Notes under the pieces: model-generated
Told to the model about the DNA's origin: nothing
Databases searched by the model: none
What the model saw: the letters and a program-made list of their open reading frames with translations, nothing else
Assembly: GCA_046590205.1 (NCBI GenBank)
Contig: JBKJTT010000010.1
Location: forward strand, 1-12,367
Direction of reading: 5' to 3'
DNA from: DATDEW01 sp046590205
GTDB taxonomy: Bacteria; Bacteroidota; Ignavibacteria; Palsa-1295
Length of the DNA: 12,367 nt
Part shown: positions 1-5,536 of the stretch, in pieces
Numbering within the stretch: position 1 is the first letter of the stretch
Layout: every line of letters begins with the position of its first letter
Program-made: the position numbers and the translations under genes

Positions 1-606
1 ACTAAAGTGAACTGACTGCCCCGGACAGACCTCTTCAATAAGATGAGTGATCTCATCATGACAAAGAAGCTGATCAAGATCAAGCGTAAAACACCCGTAT
101 TCCATCGGACTCGAATATCCTGAATGTTCACTCATACACAGAACGCTTGGTACACCTACAGGTTTTCTGTCAATCGTGTATTCAGAGAGAACCTCTAAGA
201 CGCGATACGCTTTCTGACGAACAATATCAGGGTTCTCGATAAGGATCACCGGGATGATCCTGTCATGGTTCAACTCTTTAAGAAGTTTTGTAAAGTAAAA
301 CTGTACATGAGCAAGATCCCTCATCCCGGGCCAGCCGAACTCTTGAAGTAACTGACGCATCGCTCCTTCGGGTACGATCTTATCTGATGAAGGAAATGAG
401 ATGTTCTGAATGATCTGTATCGAATAGTCTTCTTCATGCTTCGCCGGTATGATTGCTTTTCCGCGTTCAAACTGTATCAGTTCATTCAGGAATAACCGGA
501 TGTTCTTTGATGATCCACGTATCTGGACATTTTGGCGTGTCTTGAGTACATCTCGCATCTCTTCTAAGAGTAACGGTCGAGTCGGTGCATGTTCTAATCG
601 TCTCAT
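1..606 (-). CDS. Unknown protein of a repressor-controlled operon (partial, 3' end outside window)
   Basis: An open frame of 202 codons starts at the ATG on 606-604 and leaves the window without a stop, so the C-terminus is missing. It begins MRRLEHAPTRPLLLEEM. I do not recognise the family. The layout loosely recalls an AAA+ target-activator or transposition-helper ATPase: an early glycine/serine stretch (VQIRGSSKN, about residues 27-35) where a Walker A would lie, then a hydrophobic strand ending in acid (VILIENPD, about residues 120-127), then another strand (VPSVLCMSEHSG, about 150-161). The GK[ST] core is absent, so ATP binding is not supported and the resemblance is inference only. The start lies 12 nt after the stop of the upstream 245-residue gene, with no Shine-Dalgarno, which fits co-transcription or translational coupling. 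The frame is clear of stops over 606 bp; the function is unknown. Confidence 0.7.
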   Translation of the reverse strand, partial: MRRLEHAPTRPLLLEEMRDVLKTRQNVQIRGSSKNIRLFLNELIQFERGKAIIPAKHEEDYSIQIIQNISFPSSDKIVPEGAMRQLLQEFGWPGMRDLAHVQFYFTKLLKELNHDRIIPVILIENPDIVRQKAYRVLEVLSEYTIDRKPVGVPSVLCMSEHSGYSSPMEYGCFTLDLDQLLCHDEITHLIEEVCPGQSVHFS

Positions 607-618
607 ATTATATAAGTA

Positions 619-1356
619 TTATACAAGTTCATTACTACCGCTAAGCAGTGCAAGAGCGGCCTCGTGATCACCTCTGTGATATGCGGATACGGATAATCGC
701 AGTTGTTCAAGTGTGGTGATCATTGCTCTATACTTTGCAAATTTCTCATGTTCATCAGGTTCTGTTCTCTCTTTCCTTCGGAGTATCACTTTGACTATAT
801 CAGGAAGCGGTAAGATCACTTTTTCGATCTCATCCCAGGTGTTTGTATTACTGATTATTGCTTTCACTACCGTATCCCTCTCATCTGAATCAGGGAGACT
901 CTTCACCGCTTCACCTGATGAAATCTGTTTAGTAAAAAGCTCTCCTTCTTCAATCTCTCCTTGTAGGTACGATCTGAATGATGACAGATCACTGCTTGCC
1001 TTATCAAGCCCTCGGAGTGTTAGTTTTTCTCCTTTTCCTATGAGTGATCTGGTAAGCCATTCAAGGTCATCTTCCGAGATAAACAGAGAGCCGTTCATCT
1101 GGGTGTTAATTACATCACTGATACGATTACCGATACGTAGATACCGTTTACGGCTTGTATCAGATAGACCCAGTTGCTTAGTAAGAGTAAGGAAATCAGG
1201 AGAGTGCATTTTGAGATTATACAGCCCTGCAGCCATGTATATCTCTCGTTTCCAGCCGAAAATGATCCCTTTTCTCAACAGTTCTAATGACCGATCAACC
1301 AGTGAGTCGCTTTGAATGACCTTTAGAGGTGAAATAGATGTTCGTTCGGGTATCAT
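619..1356 (-). CDS. Unknown 245-residue protein, possible DUF3102-like segment, first gene of leftward operon
   Basis: This complete frame is the first gene left of the divergent repressor. Residues about 20-75 contain an alternating helix pattern: REIYMAAGLYNLKM, then a segment with F and LTKQLGLSD, then RKRYLRIG. That spacing recalls the DUF3102-type organisation (E-I...A..L...K, then an LGLS-T..RY.RI helix) seen in phage and plasmid proteins. The rest is charged and probably helical, with no membrane segment, signal peptide or visible catalytic motif. An opposite-strand frame of about 200 codons overlaps it, but this strand has the ordinary soluble composition and the correct divergent-operon layout. 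The ATG at 1356-1354 is 4 bp from a 9-bp inverted repeat (1361-1381), so transcription is probably repressor-controlled. Function is unknown; the DUF3102 resemblance is by eye. Confidence 0.75.
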   Translation of the reverse strand: MIPERTSISPLKVIQSDSLVDRSLELLRKGIIFGWKREIYMAAGLYNLKMHSPDFLTLTKQLGLSDTSRKRYLRIGNRISDVINTQMNGSLFISEDDLEWLTRSLIGKGEKLTLRGLDKASSDLSSFRSYLQGEIEEGELFTKQISSGEAVKSLPDSDERDTVVKAIISNTNTWDEIEKVILPLPDIVKVILRRKERTEPDEHEKFAKYRAMITTLEQLRLSVSAYHRGDHEAALALLSGSNELV

Positions 1357-1360
1357 GTTA

Positions 1361-1381
1361 GTAAAAATAACGTATTTTTAC
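1361..1381. promoter_or_regulatory. Candidate operator: perfect 9-bp inverted repeat beside the leftward gene start
   Basis: The arms GTAAAAATA (1361-1369) and TATTTTTAC (1373-1381) are perfect reverse complements around a 3-nt centre. The site lies 4 bp upstream of the leftward ATG, where a bound dimer would block transcription or initiation of the 245-residue gene. It differs in sequence from the 13-bp repeat at 1404-1443, so it may bind another regulator or be a second-class site. Operator function is inferred from symmetry and position. Confidence 0.5.
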
Positions 1382-1403
1382 AGATAAATATACCATATAT
1401 AGC

Positions 1404-1443
1404 AAATAATGTTCTGATTAAGTTCAAATACAGAACATTATTT
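1404..1443. promoter_or_regulatory. Candidate operator: perfect 13-bp inverted repeat upstream of the repressor gene
   Basis: The arms AAATAATGTTCTG (1404-1416) and CAGAACATTATTT (1431-1443) are exact reverse complements separated by 14 nt. The right arm ends 9 nt before the repressor ATG. A 13-bp perfect match in a 96-bp divergent spacer is very unlikely by chance. Both arms contain GTTCTG/CAGAAC, which could be half-sites for a helix-turn-helix dimer, and the 14-nt gap could suit two dimers or one dimer with long arms. The likeliest binder is the adjacent S24 repressor, giving autoregulation and control of the leftward operon. Confidence 0.65.
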
Positions 1444-1452
1444 TCTGCAATA

Positions 1453-2100
1453 ATGAGCAAAACTCCTCAAAAATCAACGAAAAAGGCAGAAATCCGATTA
1501 GAAATCGGGCAGAGACTTCGTGAGTTCTATACCGGAAGAGGACTAAAGCGTAAAGAATTTGCTGAATCTGTCGGATGGGAGTATGATACGCTCCGTTCCT
1601 ACGAAGATGGAAGAGCAGAGCCGGGTGGTGATTTCTTTGGGAAGTTAATTGAAGTCTATCCTGATGCGAATGTAACCTATATTGTAACCGGTATTAACTC
1701 GAAAGAACTGACGTGGGCTCCGGTTAAAGAGATACCAATCCTCCATGAAGTACGAGCCGGAATGCCTATCATGGGTTTTGGTGATGAGGATATTATCGGA
1801 GTTACCTATACTGCGAATACAACCGATAAAGATTTATTTGCCTTGCGAGTGAAGGGTGATTCAATGGAGCCGGAAATATCTGAAGGTGATATAGCGGTTT
1901 GTGCTCCCCATCGTCCATTTGTTAATGGGAAATTATTTATCGTTGTCACCCAAGACTCTGAAGCAACGATTAAGCAAGTGTGGAAAAAAGAAGGTGGCTA
2001 CGGACTCGTTGCTCGTAATCCTGAATATCCTCTCATCTTTATCCCTGATGAAAACATCGAACGGCTTATTCGCGTGATTGAGATTGGGAAGAAAATGTGA
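1453..2100 (+). CDS. HTH / S24 (LexA-CI type) autocleavable repressor
   Basis: A 215-residue protein with a DNA-binding N-terminus and a self-cleaving C-terminus. Residues about 14-60 form an XRE-like helix-turn-helix (IGQRLREFY, KRKEFAESVGWEYDTLRSYEDG). Residues about 90-212 match the S24 peptidase fold: the cleavage dipeptide is Ala102-Gly103 within EVRAGMP, the nucleophile is Ser137 in VKGDSMEP, and the general base is Lys174 in ATIKQVW. All three are present, so RecA-stimulated autocleavage after DNA damage is expected, as in LexA, lambda CI and related phage repressors. It is divergent from the 1-1356 operon, with the two inverted repeats between them. The ATG at 1453 has no clear Shine-Dalgarno. 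A phage or integrative-element repressor is more likely than housekeeping LexA, because the N-terminus is XRE-like rather than the winged-helix LexA type and the neighbours are unknown genes. Confidence 0.9.
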   Translation: MSKTPQKSTKKAEIRLEIGQRLREFYTGRGLKRKEFAESVGWEYDTLRSYEDGRAEPGGDFFGKLIEVYPDANVTYIVTGINSKELTWAPVKEIPILHEVRAGMPIMGFGDEDIIGVTYTANTTDKDLFALRVKGDSMEPEISEGDIAVCAPHRPFVNGKLFIVVTQDSEATIKQVWKKEGGYGLVARNPEYPLIFIPDENIERLIRVIEIGKKM

Positions 2101-2233
2101 TGAAATCGAGACTATTTTATAGGTCACGAATAAATACACCAAGAAATAATGTAACCATTTGGGGGTCAAGGGGTTCTTTACATATATGGAATTCAAGGGT
2201 ATAATAATTTCTGAAAAATTCTTTCCAAAAAAT

Positions 2234-2262
2234 TTGGATTTTCAGATTTTGTGTTGTATATT
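2234..2262 (+). promoter_or_regulatory. Sigma70-like promoter candidate facing a gene-less stretch
   Basis: TTGGAT (2234-2239), a 17-nt spacer and TATATT (2257-2262) give a good vegetative-type promoter match reading rightward, with a start near 2270. No ORF follows before the insertion sequence. In AT-rich DNA such matches occur by chance, and Bacteroidota promoters differ from this consensus, so confidence is low. Confidence 0.3.
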
Positions 2263-2397
2263 CGCACTACATCTTGTGAGCACCAGTTAAGTTTGACGTT
2301 TATCGCCAGTTATCTTTTGCTGATGTCTTCCCAGGTTCTTTACAATACACTCCCTGTTCATGCCCGAGTCACGACCCCCGGTGCACGTAGCAGTCAA

Positions 2398-2423
2398 TGT
2401 ATATCAGTCATCAATGATATACA
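2398..2423. repeat. Perfect 9-bp inverted repeat (hairpin) in the intergenic stretch
   Basis: The arms TGTATATCA (2398-2406) and TGATATACA (2415-2423) are exact reverse complements with an 8-nt loop. There is no T-tract after either side, so it is not a typical intrinsic terminator. It may be an operator or an RNA stem. Confidence 0.5.
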
Positions 2424-2505
2424 GCTATGATCCCCATTTTAGGACAGTTTCTGTAGTACGTTAAGGTGGTTTTTGATAAAACTCATTCTGGCTTTTAATA
2501 GTGTT

Positions 2506-2535
2506 TGGACTTCCCCCATTTTCACATACAGTTAA
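2506..2535 (+). repeat. IS3 terminal inverted repeat, orfB end (IRR)
   Basis: Reading inward on the + strand this end starts TGGACTTCCCCCATTTTC and ends near ACAGTTAA. It matches the opposite terminus at 21 of 30 positions, including the outer TGGACTT and the inner TACAGT. Confidence 0.7.
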
Positions 2536-2539
2536 TATG

Positions 2540-3416
2540 TCAGTCGGAGCTTGTTGATGTGTTTGTTACATTGGCTTCAAATTCCTCCGTTGACTGATAG
2601 TCAAGCGCGGAGTGTATTCTCTGCCTGTTATAATAAATTTCAATGTACTCAAAGATGCTTCTAGCAGCTTCCTGTCGTGTTTGATACTGCTTTTCGGGAT
2701 AGATGAGTCCACCTTCAATGTTTTGAAGAAGGTCTCCATCGACGCATTATCCCAACAGTCCCCTTTACGTGAGATACTCTGGATAAACCCATGCTCTGCA
2801 ATGATGATGCGATAGGTATCCGACGAGTACTGTACACCTCGATCCGAGTGCAGGATCGTCCCCTCTGAGAGTTGACGTCGTGCAATCGCTTGTTTGAGCG
2901 CATCAGAGACAAGTTCAGCCGTCATATCACTGCGCATTGACAGCCCAACAACCTTGCGCGTACACAGATCAAGCACAACAGAAAGATACAACCATCCTTC
3001 GTTGGTTGAGATATAAGTGATGTCACTGGTCAAGACACGATCAGGTGTAGAGACGCTGAAGGCTCGCTTGACGAGGTTCTCACTTGCTTTCGCGTGATCA
3101 GAGACCGTCGTACGGCAATACCTACGCTTGGTACGGGCTGCAAGACCATGCTCGCGCATCAACCTCGCTACCCGATTGCGAGAGCAGACATATCCCTCCG
3201 TTGCAGAGCAATCGTCATTCGTGGGCTGCCGTAGCGTCCTTTATGCACCTGATGGAGTATCTTCATCCGTGCCACAAGTGTGGTATTGGCTCGATCACGT
3301 GAGGATGTGACTCGTTTGCACCATTGGTAATACCCCGTACGACTGACTGAGAGTACGTCGCATTGAAGTACCACCGAGTACCGAACATACCGCGCCGAAA
3401 TGAACTCGTACTTCAT
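2540..3416 (-). pseudogene. IS3-family transposase OrfB, interrupted by two single-base frameshifts
   Basis: OrfB is the DDE integrase subunit that, fused to OrfA by frameshifting, cuts and joins the element's ends. Piece 1 starts at the ATG on 3416-3414 (MKYEFISARY) and carries the HTH_21-like segment up to YGSPRMTIAL. The frame breaks near 3195-3200, where the continuation GYVCSRNRVARLMREHGL appears in another frame. Piece 2 holds the catalytic core with all three acids: D in SDITY, D in HSDRGVQY and E in ASMETFF. The frame breaks again near 2709-2716, where the continuation GGLIYPEKQYQTRQEA, then NRQRIHSALDYQS, ends at the TGA on 2542-2540. Each break is repaired by adding one base. Joined, it gives an OrfB of about normal length (roughly 290 residues). 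The breaks are either genuine decay or two indel errors in the sequence. Confidence 0.88.
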
Positions 3417-3688
3417 TTGCTTGGTCGTGAGAAGATACTCACCGCTTTTTTTAAAATGTCAAGCTCTGCTTGAGCGCGCTCAAGCTGCTTGCGAAGTAGC
3501 ACTACCTCCTCTTGAGTGCCTGACGTACTCCCTTCGATGGAGGTACCATTCGAGTACTTCTTGCACCACGAGTAAATCAGGTGAGCGGAGATGTTAAGTT
3601 CACGGGCGACCTGCGCCTTACTAGTACCCGATTCTACCAACGAAACTGCGTGACGCTGATAGCTTTCATCATACTTTTTCTTTCCCAT
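3413..3688 (-). CDS. IS3-family transposase OrfA
   Basis: OrfA binds the terminal repeats and supplies the N-terminus of the OrfAB transposase. The chosen start is the ATG on 3688-3686, giving MGKKKYDESYQRHAVSLV, the usual IS3 OrfA beginning. An upstream ATG on 3715 would add nine atypical residues. The transposase_8 HTH follows (SKAQVARELNISAHLIYSWCKKY), then a leucine-rich coiled segment (LLRKQLERAQAELDILKKA) used for multimerisation. The stop TGA overlaps the orfB ATG (ATGA, 3416-3413). About 91 residues is normal for the family. The gene looks intact, so OrfA alone could still be made and act as a regulator of transposition. Confidence 0.9.
   Translation of the reverse strand: MGKKKYDESYQRHAVSLVESGTSKAQVARELNISAHLIYSWCKKYSNGTSIEGSTSGTQEEVVLLRKQLERAQAELDILKKAVSIFSRPSK
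3446..3452 (-). promoter_or_regulatory. A7 slippery sequence for programmed -1 frameshifting
   Basis: On the - strand the sequence TTA AAA AAA GCG lies near the end of orfA. It places A AAA AAA in the correct phase for tandem slippage. A -1 shift leads directly into the orfB frame (SGEYLLTTKQMKYEF), the standard IS3 route to the OrfAB fusion. The downstream stimulatory structure was not resolved. Confidence 0.75.
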
Positions 3689-3720
3689 TGTGTATCTGAT
3701 TGTGACCAAATACAACTAAA

Positions 3721-3750
3721 TTCACTGTACACTAATTTAGGGCAAGTCCA
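3721..3750 (-). repeat. IS3 terminal inverted repeat, orfA end (IRL)
   Basis: Read inward on the - strand this end starts TGGACTTGCCCTAAATTAG, followed by TGTACAGTGAA. It pairs with the terminus at 2506-2535 (21 of 30 identical). The transposase promoter probably lies between this end and the orfA start at 3688. Confidence 0.7.
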
Positions 3751-3920
3751 AAACCAAAATATCTACAAAACCCTTCAACTATTACTAAATAAGAAACCGC
3801 TTAACTTATCTTGACCCTATTATTAAACTGGTTTTCTGTGTAACTTTCACAGATAATTTGCATTGTAGTTAAGTATCAGCATTCATACACTCATGAAAAC
3901 AAAGACATAAAATCAGAAAA

Positions 3921-5522
3921 ATGAAGAATATATTACTCCGTTTCAAATTTGCCTTAGGTATAATTTACTCGCTTCTCGGGTGCATTTCAGTGAATTCGCA
4001 AACCGTAATAGTGAATATAAACACGGATTCTGTTCTCCAAACCATGCAAGGTTTTGGAACCTCACAACGGCTTTTTAAAGATCCTCACATCATCGGAGGT
4101 TCAGATAACGACCAAGACTCAACCCACGGACTTAACATCTCTCAATCTGAAACGAATGCAGTTTTGGATAAATTGTACACAGATTTAGGTCTGACAAGGA
4201 TGCGCATTGCCGTCTATCCTATGAGCATTGAACCCGTGAATGATAATAATAATCCAGATGTCACTGACCTCTCCAAGTTTAGCTTTGTCTGGAAGATGAA
4301 CGATGGTTTTTTTGATTACGTGAACCGCGCCAAATCCCGAGGACTAAAGATATGGTGGCACTCCCCCGTTAATGTTGAAAGCTGGATGAATGAATCAAAC
4401 CCTGAGGAATATGTGGAATGGGCGATGGTGATTATGCGTCGCTGGCGCGATAACGGCTTGGAGTTTCCTCAGTGGTCCATCGTCAATGAACCCAGTTACG
4501 TGCGAAGTGGCATTTGGTCCGGTGAATGGTTGCGAGATGTCGTTAAGCTTTTGGGAGCAAAGTTACGATCAGAAAACTTTGTGACTGGTATTGTAATACC
4601 TGATGATGTACGATCTACAGATGGTGCAGCAAAGGCAAAAATCATACTTGCCGATACTGTAGCAAGAAAGTATGTGTCAGCATTGGCATTCCATTTGTAT
4701 GACGAGCCTATTACTAATGTATCCAAAATGAAAGCATTAGGTGATCAATATAGTCTTCCTCTTTGGATGTCAGAATACTCTGTCGAAGATGGATTCCAGT
4801 GGGCGTTATTGATGCACGATCTTATTGCAACGTATAATGTCACTGCTGTCGATTGTTTGTTCGGATTTTCAAAAGGTGGATATATTGACATTAACAATAA
4901 CGCAACAGAGTATCTGGGATATGTACTTACTAAAAAATATTATTATGTGGGGCAATTCTCTCGTTTTGTCCGGCCCGGCTTCCAACGGATCGCATCAACT
5001 ACAAACAATGCAAATATAAAAGTGACGGCGTATAAAAGTGATACTGGGCTTGTCATCGTGGCAATAAATGCCTCCCATAATCCGCAGACAATAACGTTCA
5101 ATCTTACTAAAAGAATAATTACAACCCCAATCAACGCTATCCGTTCGAGTGCTTCAGATAATTGGGCACTCCTCTCTCCCATTGACGGTAGCACATCTTC
5201 CTTTACAGCAACATTATCGCCGAACAGTATCACTACATTTACCATGAATACACAACTCGGTTCTAACAGTAGTGTTGAACAAAGCAGGGAGGCGGAACTC
5301 ACTATTTATCCCAATCCAGCACAGAAGCAATTTACTGTTGAACTTCCGAATAGGATATTCAGCATCACCGTTACAGACGCGACAGGAAGAATAATCTACG
5401 CACAGAAAAACATCTCGAACAATATACAGATTGACAGCAAAGATTTTCCTTCGGGAATGTATGTGGTTCAAGTTACAAATGGGGTTGTGATCCTTCATGT
5501 AAAGTTAATTATTAAAAAGTAA
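3921..5522 (+). CDS. Secreted GH30-like glycoside hydrolase with T9SS sorting domain
   Basis: A 533-residue secreted retaining glycosidase, probably acting on xylan or another plant/algal polysaccharide; the exact substrate is not readable. Residues 1-26 are a signal peptide ending near VNSQ. Residues about 30-345 form a GH30-type (clan A) beta/alpha barrel starting MQGFGTSQRLF. The acid/base is Glu190 in WSIVNEPSY and the nucleophile Glu285 in LWMSEYS; their spacing of 95 residues suits GH30. Residues about 350-445 are the side beta-sandwich typical of this family (VTAYKSDTGLVIVAIN). From about 460 follows a T9SS type A sorting tail (TIYPNPAQKQF, SGMYVVQV) that directs export across the outer membrane and cleavage. 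The ATG at 3921 follows an A-rich leader (AGAAAA) rather than a strong Shine-Dalgarno. It is first in an operon, 14 bp before the oxidase gene. Other clan A families such as GH5 or GH39 are less likely. Confidence 0.85.
   Translation: MKNILLRFKFALGIIYSLLGCISVNSQTVIVNINTDSVLQTMQGFGTSQRLFKDPHIIGGSDNDQDSTHGLNISQSETNAVLDKLYTDLGLTRMRIAVYPMSIEPVNDNNNPDVTDLSKFSFVWKMNDGFFDYVNRAKSRGLKIWWHSPVNVESWMNESNPEEYVEWAMVIMRRWRDNGLEFPQWSIVNEPSYVRSGIWSGEWLRDVVKLLGAKLRSENFVTGIVIPDDVRSTDGAAKAKIILADTVARKYVSALAFHLYDEPITNVSKMKALGDQYSLPLWMSEYSVEDGFQWALLMHDLIATYNVTAVDCLFGFSKGGYIDINNNATEYLGYVLTKKYYYVGQFSRFVRPGFQRIASTTNNANIKVTAYKSDTGLVIVAINASHNPQTITFNLTKRIITTPINAIRSSASDNWALLSPIDGSTSSFTATLSPNSITTFTMNTQLGSNSSVEQSREAELTIYPNPAQKQFTVELPNRIFSITVTDATGRIIYAQKNISNNIQIDSKDFPSGMYVVQVTNGVVILHVKLIIKK
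5327..5470 (+). repeat. 144-bp sorting-domain repeat, copy 1 (hydrolase tail)
   Basis: This segment matches 7291-7434 at 139 of 144 positions with no gaps, in the same codon phase. It codes for most of the T9SS tail. Three of the five differences change an amino acid (R/K, A/V, S/A) and two are silent (both in Val codons). Identity stops abruptly on both sides. Confidence 0.9.
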
Positions 5523-5536
5523 ACTATAGAACATAA

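Larger units (their letters stand above)
2101..2505. other. 405-bp stretch without a convincing gene
   Basis: Short frames in this stretch overlap the repressor end or lack family features. It contains an imperfect AT-rich hairpin (outer arms 2211-2217 and 2239-2245, inner arms 2225-2229 and 2233-2237) that might end repressor transcription. It also holds a sigma70-like promoter candidate (2234-2262), a perfect 9-bp inverted repeat (2398-2423), and an 11-bp direct repeat GGTTCTTTACA at 2172-2182 and 2334-2344. The part from about 2280 to 2400 is less AT-rich than its surroundings. It could hold a small RNA or the remnant of a gene or element; I recognise neither. Confidence 0.5.
2506..3750 (-). 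mobile_element. IS3-family insertion sequence, about 1245 bp, decayed
   Basis: The element has the IS3 layout: orfA with an HTH, orfB overlapping in the -1 frame with a DDE integrase core, an A7 slippery run between them, and imperfect terminal inverted repeats starting TGGACTT. Ends were set at the TG of each repeat (2506 and 3750). No matching 3-5 bp target duplication is visible: the outer flanks are GTT on the left and AAA on the right. The ends may therefore be off by a base or two, or one flank may have been rearranged. orfB carries two frameshifts, so the copy is probably inactive by itself. It lies between the repressor region and the hydrolase operon and does not visibly split a recognisable gene. 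Confidence 0.85.

Noticed and set aside
713..1315. 200-codon open frame on the + strand
   Set aside because: It lies wholly opposite the 245-residue gene, is rich in Ser/Leu/Arg as expected for an antisense shadow, and shows no family features.
1..1356. Excess of GATC sites (about 18 by eye) as a sign of a methylation-regulated region
   Set aside because: The RND pump gene is also GATC-rich and has no such role, so codon and dinucleotide bias explains it better.
1933..2196. 87-codon frame on the - strand over the repressor end
   Set aside because: Mostly antisense to the well-supported S24 domain; composition is not protein-like.
2211..2245. AT-rich imperfect hairpin as terminator of the repressor gene
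   Set aside because: The arms are interrupted by unequal bulges and contain few GC pairs; mentioned within the intergenic entry but not called as a terminator.
2172..2344. 11-bp direct repeat GGTTCTTTACA (2172-2182 and 2334-2344) as possible attachment sites
   Set aside because: Short, not flanking any gene, and no integrase is present in the window; chance is sufficient.
2440..2460. CCCCATTTTAGGACAG resembling the end of another insertion sequence
   Set aside because: No matching partner end or transposase fragment is found nearby.
2503..3753. Target-site duplication around the insertion sequence
   Set aside because: Flanking triplets do not match for any end placement tried (GTT/AAA, TTT/AAA, GTG/ACC).
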